NCBI GenBank assembly: GCA_020351895.1
Contig: CP070672.1
Location: forward strand, 3,659,192-3,671,287
Direction: 5' to 3'
DNA length: 12,096 nt
Origin: Thermoplasmata archaeon
GTDB lineage: Archaea > Thermoplasmatota > Thermoplasmata > GCA-020350865
In this document: positions 5,729 to 12,096 of the stretch, in pieces
Layout of the letters: each line of letters opens with the position of its first letter
How positions within the stretch are numbered: the first letter of the stretch is position 1
Notes under the pieces: model-generated
What the model was told of the DNA's origin: nothing
The model's input: the letters and a program-made list of their open reading frames with translations, nothing else
Databases searched by the model: none
Made by a program: the position numbers and the translations under genes

Positions 5729-7051
5729 TTACCTTACCGCATCGATAGCCCGTTCAGCATCTACCAAACCGAATCCAGTGGCCTCATCAGGGCCTGGTTT
5801 GGCCACCTTTCCGTGATAATTTTTTCCTTTCGTGATATCTCTAGCTGTGAACTTTAGGATGTTCTTGATATCGTTTGGTCTAACTGTGGGATCAGCCTCT
5901 TTTATTAATGCACAAACACCTGCCACCATGGGAGCTGCAGCCGATGTTCCGCTGAATGCCCCCCATCCTTTCGATTTCTCCAACATCGATTTGGCCTGCA
6001 CTGGGAGGATTATGTAGTCGGCCTTGGGGGGGACTCCACAGAGACCGCACACGTCTGGAACCTGACGTCCTGGAAACCAAGTGGATTTGAAGCCACTGGT
6101 ATATCTCGTTGCCGAGTATTTCAGGTTTTCATCCACCACGACACCGCCGACACTGAGCACCTCTGGCATGCTTGCCGGGAAAGCCCAATGTCCGTTACCG
6201 GCGGCAAAGACCATTGTTATACCGCGGTATACCGCAAAAAGAATGGCTAAATGCAGTGGTTTGAGCCAGTTCGGCATTTTGGGCAGGGGACCGTCAATGC
6301 TGTATCCCCAACTGTTGGTGACGATATCGGGACCCAGTTCCACAGCGGTCTTGATTGCAAGGGTCGGATTACCCATCTTGACACCTATGAAGTTGATGCC
6401 AGGGGCGGTTGCAAACAGGTTAGCACATTCCCCAGTTCCATGGCCGTGATAATCAGTTTTATGGTCGATGGTGTCCGGTGCAGTGACAGCCAAGAAATTA
6501 TAACCATGATCTGTAAAATAGGGATGCTGATAGAATCCCGTGTCTGGCATGGCGACCTTCACGTTTAGGCCCGTGATCCCGATGCGGTGGACTCCGGATG
6601 CACGCATGATCTGTGCGACATCCACCGGGACGCGTAGCCTGAACTTGTCGGTCCACCGAGGTGGGATCGCACGTTCTCCAGCGAAGAAGATAGGCGGATG
6701 TTGGATATAGGCACGCTTGATCATCTCGTTTAAACCGTCTCTGGTGGGAAGCTTCCAAGGAGCTCCCCTTCTGGGTGCGAACATCTTGTAATCTTTGGGC
6801 ACCTTACTTTTAGCTGGAAGTTTGATTTCAGATATTCTGGTATTGAAGAAGTTTTCGAATCGCTTAACAGAGCAGCTTGCTGAGATGCTGAAATCTCCCA
6901 CATGGTGTACATTAATTTTGTTCTTCTGTAACTTCCGGGCCACTTCGATGTTCCTGTCCATTGGTGTTCGATACAGGTCCAGATTGGCTAGATTCGGAAA
7001 GGCGTCCTCATCGAACACTGACCTTCCGTCCTCTTCGTTTCTTACCACCAC
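5729..7051 (-). CDS. Subtilisin-like serine protease (S8 family), intracellular
   Basis: 440 residues if GTG 7051 is the start. The catalytic set is complete: Asp170 in VAMPDTG, His204 in YHGHGTGE, oxyanion Asn285 in FAAGNGH and Ser370 in FSGTSAAAP, with NSWG at 246-249. The spacing and Asn285 are those of S8 subtilases, not S53 sedolisins. Residues about 20-85 form a prodomain with a Pro-kumamolisin-like pattern, unusual for an S8 enzyme and shared with the free protein downstream. There is no signal peptide or membrane segment, so it probably works in the cytosol on unknown substrates and needs restraint. The best ribosome binding site (GGAGG, 7091-7095) serves ATG 7079-7081, nine codons further up, but a TAA lies between. 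GTG 7051 directly follows that TAA and GTG 7048 is next. Either translation restarts there or the gene carries a nonsense mutation. Confidence 0.85.
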   Translation of the reverse strand: MVVRNEEDGRSVFDEDAFPNLANLDLYRTPMDRNIEVARKLQKNKINVHHVGDFSISASCSVKRFENFFNTRISEIKLPAKSKVPKDYKMFAPRRGAPWKLPTRDGLNEMIKRAYIQHPPIFFAGERAIPPRWTDKFRLRVPVDVAQIMRASGVHRIGITGLNVKVAMPDTGFYQHPYFTDHGYNFLAVTAPDTIDHKTDYHGHGTGECANLFATAPGINFIGVKMGNPTLAIKTAVELGPDIVTNSWGYSIDGPLPKMPNWLKPLHLAILFAVYRGITMVFAAGNGHWAFPASMPEVLSVGGVVVDENLKYSATRYTSGFKSTWFPGRQVPDVCGLCGVPPKADYIILPVQAKSMLEKSKGWGAFSGTSAAAPMVAGVCALIKEADPTVRPNDIKNILKFTARDITKGKNYHGKVAKPGPDEATGFGLVDAERAIDAVR

Positions 7052-7081
7052 TTAAAAGTTTACATCTTCTATTGCTACCAT
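7052..7081 (-). other. Nine-codon leader reading MVAIEDVNF, in frame with the subtilase
   Basis: ATG 7081 lies 8 nt after a GGAGGT ribosome binding site on the minus strand. It encodes nine residues and ends at TAA (7052-7054), whose next codon is the GTG start of the subtilase in the same frame. This is either a leader peptide coupling translation by termination and reinitiation, or the original start of the protease now cut off by one stop. A sequencing error is also possible. Confidence 0.5.
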
Positions 7082-7086
7082 AACAT

Positions 7087-7097
7087 ATTACCTCCTT
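7087..7097 (-). promoter_or_regulatory. Ribosome binding site of the subtilase leader
   Basis: The minus strand reads AAAGGAGGTAAT here, a strong anti-SD match. Its spacing fits ATG 7081 and is too far (about 36 nt) from GTG 7051, which decides that translation most likely begins at the leader. Confidence 0.6.
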
Positions 7098-7129
7098 TAT
7101 TTCTCATATTTCATTCTTTCTTTGAAATT

Positions 7130-7183
7130 TCAGAAACAAAAATGTATTTCCAAAATCTCCATAGTTCCTTCCATTGAAGACAT
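7130..7183 (-). CDS. Possible 17-residue small ORF upstream of the subtilase
   Basis: ATG 7183 follows GGGGGGAG (complement of 7191-7198) at 7 nt and encodes MSSMEGTMEILEIHFCF before TGA. Three Met in eight residues and no recognisable feature make it weak. It may be a leader peptide or chance. A TATA-like ATTATAAAA on the minus strand (7205-7213) would place a start site close to its ATG. Confidence 0.2.
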   Translation of the reverse strand: MSSMEGTMEILEIHFCF

Positions 7184-7199
7184 GTTGTCTCCCCCCTCT

Positions 7200-7475
7200 A
7201 GTTCATTTTATAATGGGAACTCACAAATGCCTTCTACGAGAATTTTTATTTTTCTATTATAAATACCTTTTTAAAACATATTTAAAAAAAATTTAAATAT
7301 TAGAAAATAGGCCAGGTGATAGAAATGTTTTTATACTATAAAAAATCGTTTTGAATCTAACGTAAATATTGATACATTTTTTCTTAAGGATGAGCACTAG
7401 AACTAATTCATTTTACTTCTTCCGATAGTAATTTCTTCTATACAACAATATTGAACTATGGAAAGTTATATTAAA
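7200..7475. promoter_or_regulatory. Divergent promoter region between the subtilase unit and the 7546 ORF
   Basis: Very A/T-rich DNA. On the minus strand TTTATAATAG (7254-7263) and ATTATAAAA (7205-7213) are TATA-like and could serve the subtilase unit. On the plus strand CTATAAAAA (7336-7344) and GTTATATTAAAC (7464-7475) could serve the ORF at 7546. No gene is supported within it except the weak small ORFs listed separately. Confidence 0.4.
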
Positions 7476-7529
7476 CCCAACCTCAATGATTTTATTAGAG
7501 GTAAAGTAGCCGAATATCTGCTGATTTAA
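7458..7529 (+). CDS. Possible 23-residue small ORF or gene remnant
   Basis: ATG 7458 to TAA 7527-7529 encodes a protein-like peptide, MESYIKPNLNDFIRGKVAEY followed by LLI, just before the 7546 ORF. No ribosome binding site is visible and an in-frame TGA lies one codon upstream. It could be the stump of a lost regulator gene, or chance. Confidence 0.15.
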   Translation: MESYIKPNLNDFIRGKVAEYLLI

Positions 7530-7545
7530 AGAGGAGCGTGGTGGT

Positions 7546-7734
7546 ATGAGAAGGGTAAGGAAACTCCTGTCTGTGATGTTGTTATGTAGCCTTGTTCTAA
7601 CGGTTTTATTTGGGACATTTCGCTTAATCGAAAATGCCAGGGCAGACCTGCCAAACCAATTTCGCAATCACAAATTCATTCAAGAAGATTACCACCCCCA
7701 ATCCCCCTCCCTTCCTCGCACAATGGCTATCTGA
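7546..7734 (+). CDS. Short secreted peptide or truncated remnant of a secreted protein
   Basis: 62 residues from ATG 7546, with GAGGAG at 7531-7536 upstream. Residues 1-33 form a convincing Sec signal peptide: basic MRRVRK, a hydrophobic core of about 17 residues (LLSVMLLCSLVLTVLFG) and an ARA cleavage site before Asp34. The remaining 29 residues are polar, match nothing I recognise and run into a GC-rich inverted repeat (7693-7769). A good leader attached to a short featureless body suggests the start of a larger surface protein that lost its body, with the stem-loop now ending the transcript. A genuine small secreted peptide is the alternative. It converges on the large surface protein gene ending at 7920. 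Confidence 0.4.
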   Translation: MRRVRKLLSVMLLCSLVLTVLFGTFRLIENARADLPNQFRNHKFIQEDYHPQSPSLPRTMAI

Positions 7735-7769
7735 CCCGAAAATTTTTTCTCATAAGGGGATTGGGGGTG
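7693..7769. terminator. Perfect 14-bp inverted repeat, possible terminator
   Basis: CACCCCCAATCCCC (7693-7706) and GGGGATTGGGGGTG (7756-7769) pair perfectly across a 49-nt loop. A T-rich CTTTCCTTTTG follows on the plus side. The left arm overlaps the last codons of the 7546 ORF. It may be a transcription terminator, an RNA-stabilising stem or the ends of a small inserted element; I see no flanking target duplication. Confidence 0.45.
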
Positions 7770-7919
7770 CTTTCCTTTTGTTAAAAGACAGGCGGTCTAC
7801 CGATTGTCAACGTTTGAATATAGAAACTTGTAAAACACTATATTTTAAAAATAGAAAGGACCACCCCAAATTTTATAATTCTTAGGTTTCTAATTAATTG
7901 GAAGTTGAAGGAGGTTTTT
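7770..7919. other. Short intergenic region downstream of the surface protein gene
   Basis: No supported gene. On the minus strand, T-rich CTTTCTATTTTTAAAAT (about 7844-7860) may end transcription of the surface protein gene 60-75 nt after its stop. Confidence 0.3.
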
Positions 7920-10900
7920 TTAATCATCTTTTGGTGGAGGCTGTGAAGGAGTGGGTTCGGATATAGATTCTTGGATTATCTCCGGTTTTTCATCAACGGT
8001 TTCCTCAGGAACAGCCGATTCAACTGAACCTGAATCTTCTCGATTTTTTACACCCTTTTTCCATATAACCACCACAACAATAACGATACAAGCAATGATT
8101 ATCACAAGCCATAGAAACGAAATCCATATCATGTCTTCTGAAGGAGAGTCCTCAGTCTCCTCTTTACTTAATTCATCGGATTTAATTATTACTTGAGCAC
8201 TTGCGCTCTTTCCGCCAGCGGTAACATTCACATAGCAAGTTCCTACATTTGATAACGCTTTGAAGGATACAATTTGTGAGCCCTGTGGTGAGATTGTGCC
8301 TAGATTACTATTTATACCCCAAATATATGAAATACCAGTTATCGGATTGTTGTGCTCATCGTATGCCTGTGCGATTAATACAAATGTTCCATTTAATGGA
8401 ATGGTCACTTCAGATGGTGTGACAATTATCGAATCCACAGAGATTGTTGTAAAGTTCCAAGAGTGGGGAACTACACCTGAAGTCAAATTATTACCGGCTG
8501 TATCTTTTCCTTCAGTAATATGGAAGGTGTACGTAGTTCCGAATTCTAATGGATTATGGGAAAGAGAAACGACCGTATTGTCAGAGTTCCAACTTTCAGA
8601 CCATCCCCCTGGGTCTGGTGTACAAATATAATTAAGTGATGATGGATCAATTTCTTGACTGAATGTTACTATTATATTCGTATTTGGGTCCAAGTTAACT
8701 GCATTATTAGCTGGTGATGTCCAAGTAATTTGTGGTGCAACTAACTTCCCTATCGTAGTAAATGACCAAGGATTCGGAACCGTGTGTGGAATAAGATCAT
8801 TCCCCATGATATCTTTTCCAGAAGTAATCTGGAATCCATAGGTGGTTCCATTTGCGAGTGGATTATGTGAAAAAGTAACAACTATATTCCCAGCACTCCA
8901 ACTCTCAGACCATCCTCCTGGGTCGGGAATACAAATATAATCGACAGATGATGTATCCATCGCTTTGCTGAATGTTACAACAATATTTGCATTAAGTGAA
9001 ATATCAATGGAGCCATTTATAGGCAAGGTTGCGATAATTTGTGGTTCTGTAATATCTTGTGTGGTAAACGACCATGGATTTGGTATACTACCTGCGACTA
9101 AACTATCTCCTGCTAAATCATTCCCCCCCGTGACATGGAAAGTATACGTAGTTGCTTCAATGAAGGGATTGTGTGAGAAAGTCGCTACTGTATTTCCACC
9201 ATTCCATACCACACTCCACCCACCAGGATCTGGTAGACATGTGCAGGTCACAGTGGTATTATCCATTGACTCACTAAAGGTTATGATTACATCCTGGTTT
9301 AAAAGAATATTTTTGGCACCGTTAGGCGGTGTGGTTGCAGTTATGGTTGGTGCGGTGATATCCTCTGTTGTAAAAGACCATGGGTTAGGAACTGCACCAG
9401 GAACAAGATTATTACCAGCAATATCCTTGACATTTGCAATATGGAATGTATAGGTAGTTGAATCCATGAAGGCATTATGTGAAAATATTACCACTGTATC
9501 GCCGCTGCCCCAGGATGAAGACCATCCGCCTGGATCAGGGAAGCAGCTGAATGTCAATGATGAAGTGTTCATAGCTTCGGTGAAAGTCACTGTCACAACC
9601 TGATCAAGCCCAATATTAATGGCACTGTCTGAGGGTAGGGTGGAGATTATAGTTGGTGCCATATTATCAATGGTAGTGAACGACCAGGGATTTGGAACTA
9701 TCCCAGCAGTTAAATCATTCCCTGCAAAGTCTTTTCCACTTGTAATGTGGAATGTGTAGATGGTATTGTTATCAAATGGATTATGCATAAATGTGGCAAC
9801 TGTATCACCTCCACTCCCAGAAACAGACCATCCTGTAGGGTTAGGGGAGCATATGTATGTTATTGAGGCCGTGTTCATTGCCTCGCTAAATGTCACTACC
9901 ACATTTGCTGTTTGCACAACGTTTGTGGTGCCATTTTGGGGGGAAGTAAGTACAATCGTTGGAGCAATTATATCAGCAATCTGGAATAACCATGGATTTG
10001 GTACGGAACCTGCTACCAAATTATTATCGGCAAGATCCTTTGCGCCAGTGATTTGGAATACATATAATTCGGAACTATTGAAAGGGTTATGTGTAAAAGT
10101 GACAACTGTATTCCCAGCGCTCCAACTTTCAGACCATCCTCCTGGATCGGGAATGCAGACATAATTAAGTAATGAAGCATTCATTGCTTCGCTGAATGTT
10201 ACTACGATATTCGCATCTGGGTCCACATTTTCTGCATTATTAGCTGGCGAAGTCAAACTTATCTGCGGGGCAATATAATCACCCGTCGTAGTGAATGACC
10301 AAGGATTCGCAACCACGCTTGGATTAAGATCATTCCCCGACACATCTTTTGCACTTACGATATGGAATGTATACATGGTTTTCTGAGCAAATTCGTTATG
10401 CGAAAATATTGCACTTGTATCACCAATGGCCCAGGTTACAGACCAACCCATTGGATTTGGCGCACATGTATATGTAACAGAAGAAATATCCATCTGTTCA
10501 TTGAAATTAACTTCAATATTTGCAGTAGTTGAAATGTTCTGCGAACCATCAACCGGTATTGTAGAGATGATCTCAGGCCCTACAACATCTGCACTTATAA
10601 ACGACCATGGGTTTGGCACTGGGCCCGCGACCAGTTCATTACCAGCTATATCTTTTCCAGCTGTAATTTGGAATGTGTAAGTAATCTCACTGCCAAAATC
10701 ATTATGCGAATAAGTGGCAATCATGTTATCAGGGCTCCAACTTATAACCCATCCACCAGGATCTGGCGCACAACTGTAAGTGACTGTAGAATATTGCATC
10801 GGTTCATTGAATGTTACAACAATGTCTGCATTTATCTCAACATTTGTTTCACCATTATAAGGGGAAGTTATGGATATCTCGGGAGGCTCGATATCCTCCG

Positions 10901-12096
10901 AAGTAAAGGAGAAAATGTATGTATCTTCCATCCGATTACCTAAAATATCTCTTGCATCGGTTGTGATTGTAACAGTATAAGTCGTTTTGGATGTTAGATT
11001 TGATGACGGAGTGAATGTTACGATTTCGTTCGAGGGATCCCATACGAAATCAATAGGCGATAAACCGCCTGAGATTGATATCGCATTCTCTACAGTAGTG
11101 GTGTTCATCTCTTTCGAGAAGGTTACCGAGATCATTGTATCTACAGGTACATTTATATCACCGTTTGCTGGCGATGTAAAGATGATGTAAGGTGCTGTAA
11201 TATTTAAAGGGATCATAATAGGGTGCCAGTCCCGACTTCCGCCACCGGGAATGACATACGGATCCTCTCCAAAGCCGTCACTATCATCGTCGGTGCCAAG
11301 GTAATCCGACCAGTAGTTACCTTCGGCACCATCATCCCAGTCATTTAAAGCGATAGTGGAATCGTAAGCGTTTTGTGCGTTGTTTATGAAATTATTGTGA
11401 TGGATCTCATTGCCTGATGAATCAGATGTGTTCAAACCAACCTCAGCATTGAATGTTATATTATTACGGGTAATCAGATTATTATTTGAATTATCAGTGA
11501 TCAAAATACCTGTCTTGTTGTTTGAATTGATATTGTTGTTCTCGATGATGTTGTCGTTAGATGATGAGATGAGTGTAATGCCTGATTGGTTATTATAAGA
11601 AATACTATTGTATCGTACGGTGTTAGATGAAGATTGCTCTAACCACATACCGTTATTGTTCCTGGAAATATTATTCGCGAAAATAATGTGTGAAATCGTA
11701 TGTACCAGTACGATACCGTTGGTATTAAATACAATTGTATTGTTATAGAAATTTGATCCCGGATAGATTGAAATAGGCATTTCTGCATATACCAGAATCC
11801 CAGAGGACCAATAGGAGCTATTGTGCTGATAAATGATATTTGAATATAGATTGTTATTTTGTATGACGGACGCACTCTCAGCGGTCGCGTTGATATGAAC
11901 GCCACTATATGCATTTGAATGAATTAAGTTTAAATAGATATTGTTGTTTTGAATGGTGATGTAAGAGATCGTGAGCCATCCGGTAAAATAAATACCGTTT
12001 TTTCCGTTTGAGTATATTGAGTTTGAATAGATGTCATTGTTTTGGATGTAGTAGTAATCCGTCAAGCGGGAGAAAAAATAAATTCCATTATGAAGG
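7920..12096 (-). CDS. Giant surface protein: NosD-type beta-helix, nine SbsA-like Ig repeats, C-terminal anchor (N-terminus beyond window)
   Basis: The frame stays open to the right edge (LHNGIYFFSRL precedes the TTG at 12065), so the true start lies outside; at least 1391 residues are present. Domains in order: right-handed parallel beta-helix with Asn-rich PbH1/NosD repeats (about 12096-11340) ending in the NosD signature NYWSDYLGTDDDSDGFG; nine SbsA-like Ig domains (Big_5 type) of about 102 residues (11205-8445); one further Ig-like domain of Big_2/invasin kind (8445-8180); an acidic linker; one membrane helix (MIWISFLWLVIIIACIVIVV, about 8130-8070) followed by KKG; and a cytosolic Pro/Glu-rich tail of about 40 residues. 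The product is most likely an extracellular stalked, glycan-binding or adhesive protein held in the membrane; many N-x-S/T sites fit archaeal N-glycosylation. Ligand unknown. No ribosome binding site can be judged. Confidence 0.85.
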   Translation of the reverse strand, partial: LHNGIYFFSRLTDYYYIQNNDIYSNSIYSNGKNGIYFTGWLTISYITIQNNNIYLNLIHSNAYSGVHINATAESASVIQNNNLYSNIIYQHNSSYWSSGILVYAEMPISIYPGSNFYNNTIVFNTNGIVLVHTISHIIFANNISRNNNGMWLEQSSSNTVRYNSISYNNQSGITLISSSNDNIIENNNINSNNKTGILITDNSNNNLITRNNITFNAEVGLNTSDSSGNEIHHNNFINNAQNAYDSTIALNDWDDGAEGNYWSDYLGTDDDSDGFGEDPYVIPGGGSRDWHPIMIPLNITAPYIIFTSPANGDINVPVDTMISVTFSKEMNTTTVENAISISGGLSPIDFVWDPSNEIVTFTPSSNLTSKTTYTVTITTDARDILGNRMEDTYIFSFTSEDIEPPEISITSPYNGETNVEINADIVVTFNEPMQYSTVTYSCAPDPGGWVISWSPDNMIATYSHNDFGSEITYTFQITAGKDIAGNELVAGPVPNPWSFISADVVGPEIISTIPVDGSQNISTTANIEVNFNEQMDISSVTYTCAPNPMGWSVTWAIGDTSAIFSHNEFAQKTMYTFHIVSAKDVSGNDLNPSVVANPWSFTTTGDYIAPQISLTSPANNAENVDPDANIVVTFSEAMNASLLNYVCIPDPGGWSESWSAGNTVVTFTHNPFNSSELYVFQITGAKDLADNNLVAGSVPNPWLFQIADIIAPTIVLTSPQNGTTNVVQTANVVVTFSEAMNTASITYICSPNPTGWSVSGSGGDTVATFMHNPFDNNTIYTFHITSGKDFAGNDLTAGIVPNPWSFTTIDNMAPTIISTLPSDSAINIGLDQVVTVTFTEAMNTSSLTFSCFPDPGGWSSSWGSGDTVVIFSHNAFMDSTTYTFHIANVKDIAGNNLVPGAVPNPWSFTTEDITAPTITATTPPNGAKNILLNQDVIITFSESMDNTTVTCTCLPDPGGWSVVWNGGNTVATFSHNPFIEATTYTFHVTGGNDLAGDSLVAGSIPNPWSFTTQDITEPQIIATLPINGSIDISLNANIVVTFSKAMDTSSVDYICIPDPGGWSESWSAGNIVVTFSHNPLANGTTYGFQITSGKDIMGNDLIPHTVPNPWSFTTIGKLVAPQITWTSPANNAVNLDPNTNIIVTFSQEIDPSSLNYICTPDPGGWSESWNSDNTVVSLSHNPLEFGTTYTFHITEGKDTAGNNLTSGVVPHSWNFTTISVDSIIVTPSEVTIPLNGTFVLIAQAYDEHNNPITGISYIWGINSNLGTISPQGSQIVSFKALSNVGTCYVNVTAGGKSASAQVIIKSDELSKEETEDSPSEDMIWISFLWLVIIIACIVIVVVVIWKKGVKNREDSGSVESAVPEETVDEKPEIIQESISEPTPSQPPPKDD
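8445..11205 (-). repeat. Nine tandem Ig-like coding repeats of about 305 bp
   Basis: Units begin at about 11205, 10893, 10590, 10282, 9976, 9666, 9363, 9057 and 8748, giving a period of 303-312 bp. Unit 1 is a divergent, canonical SbsA-like domain. Units 2-9 share the pattern TxVxVTFSExM...C-x-P-[DN]-P-x-GW...FSHNPF...YTFHI...KDxxGN...VPNPWSFTT. Units 4, 8 and 9 share GWSESW; units 4 and 9 also share SPANNA. This points to duplication or gene conversion among units. Confidence 0.85.

Noticed and set aside
7634..7885. 83-codon plus-strand frame overlapping the signal-peptide ORF
   Set aside because: No ribosome binding site, composition follows the inverted repeat and A/T-rich DNA, and it lies out of frame with the better supported 7546 ORF.
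8260..10680. Several plus-strand frames of 80-160 codons across the repeat region
   Set aside because: They recur with the repeat period and read antisense to the surface protein, so they are shadows of the Ig repeats.
7920..11205. CRISPR or other non-coding tandem array
   Set aside because: The period of about 305 bp is divisible by codons within one long frame and each unit encodes an Ig-like domain; no short identical repeats with spacers are present.
12063..12065. TTG at 12065 as the start of the surface protein
   Set aside because: The frame remains open upstream to the window edge with beta-helix-like sequence (HNGIYFFSRL), and no signal peptide or ribosome binding site is present.

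Overview
The window looks archaeal. Most start codons have a GGAGG or GGAGGTGAT Shine-Dalgarno sequence, upstream regions carry TATA-like boxes, and the right third encodes a surface protein made of a NosD-type beta-helix, nine SbsA-like Ig domains and one C-terminal membrane anchor. Together with a winged-helix STAND ATPase this suits a Thermoplasmatota-like or other uncultured euryarchaeal lineage. That placement is inference; there is no rRNA or marker gene here.

Layout. 1-1610 (minus): a STAND-class ATPase with an N-terminal winged helix, cut off by the left edge. 1611-2163: AT-rich intergenic DNA with promoter elements and a structured leader. 2164-2790 and 2936-3571 (plus): tandem paralogues, tentatively papain-fold cysteine peptidases of the Marasmius oreades agglutinin (MOA) C-domain type. 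The first keeps a Cys/His/Glu set; the second has Ser in place of the Cys. Facing them on the minus strand, read from the right: a cytosolic-looking subtilase (7051-5729), a stand-alone protein resembling that subtilase's own prodomain (5692-5339), an unrecognised small charged protein (5166-4777) and a ComEC-like metallo-beta-lactamase (MBL) fold hydrolase (4772-3801), the last two probably translationally coupled. 7082-7919 is a divergent control region with a 62-residue secreted peptide or gene remnant and a long stem-loop. 7920-12096 (minus) is the surface protein, whose N-terminus lies beyond the right edge.

Working together (inference). None of the proteins between 2164 and 7051 has a signal peptide. 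The set contains an active and a probably inactive copy of one peptidase, a second peptidase with a separate prodomain-like protein, an MBL hydrolase and, next door, an NTPase of a class that senses triggers. The most interesting reading is an intracellular, inhibitor-restrained proteolytic module, possibly a conflict or cell-fate system. Shared regulation of the left ATPase with the rest is not shown. A nine-codon leader ending in an in-frame stop directly before the subtilase GTG start is either a control device or a nonsense mutation.
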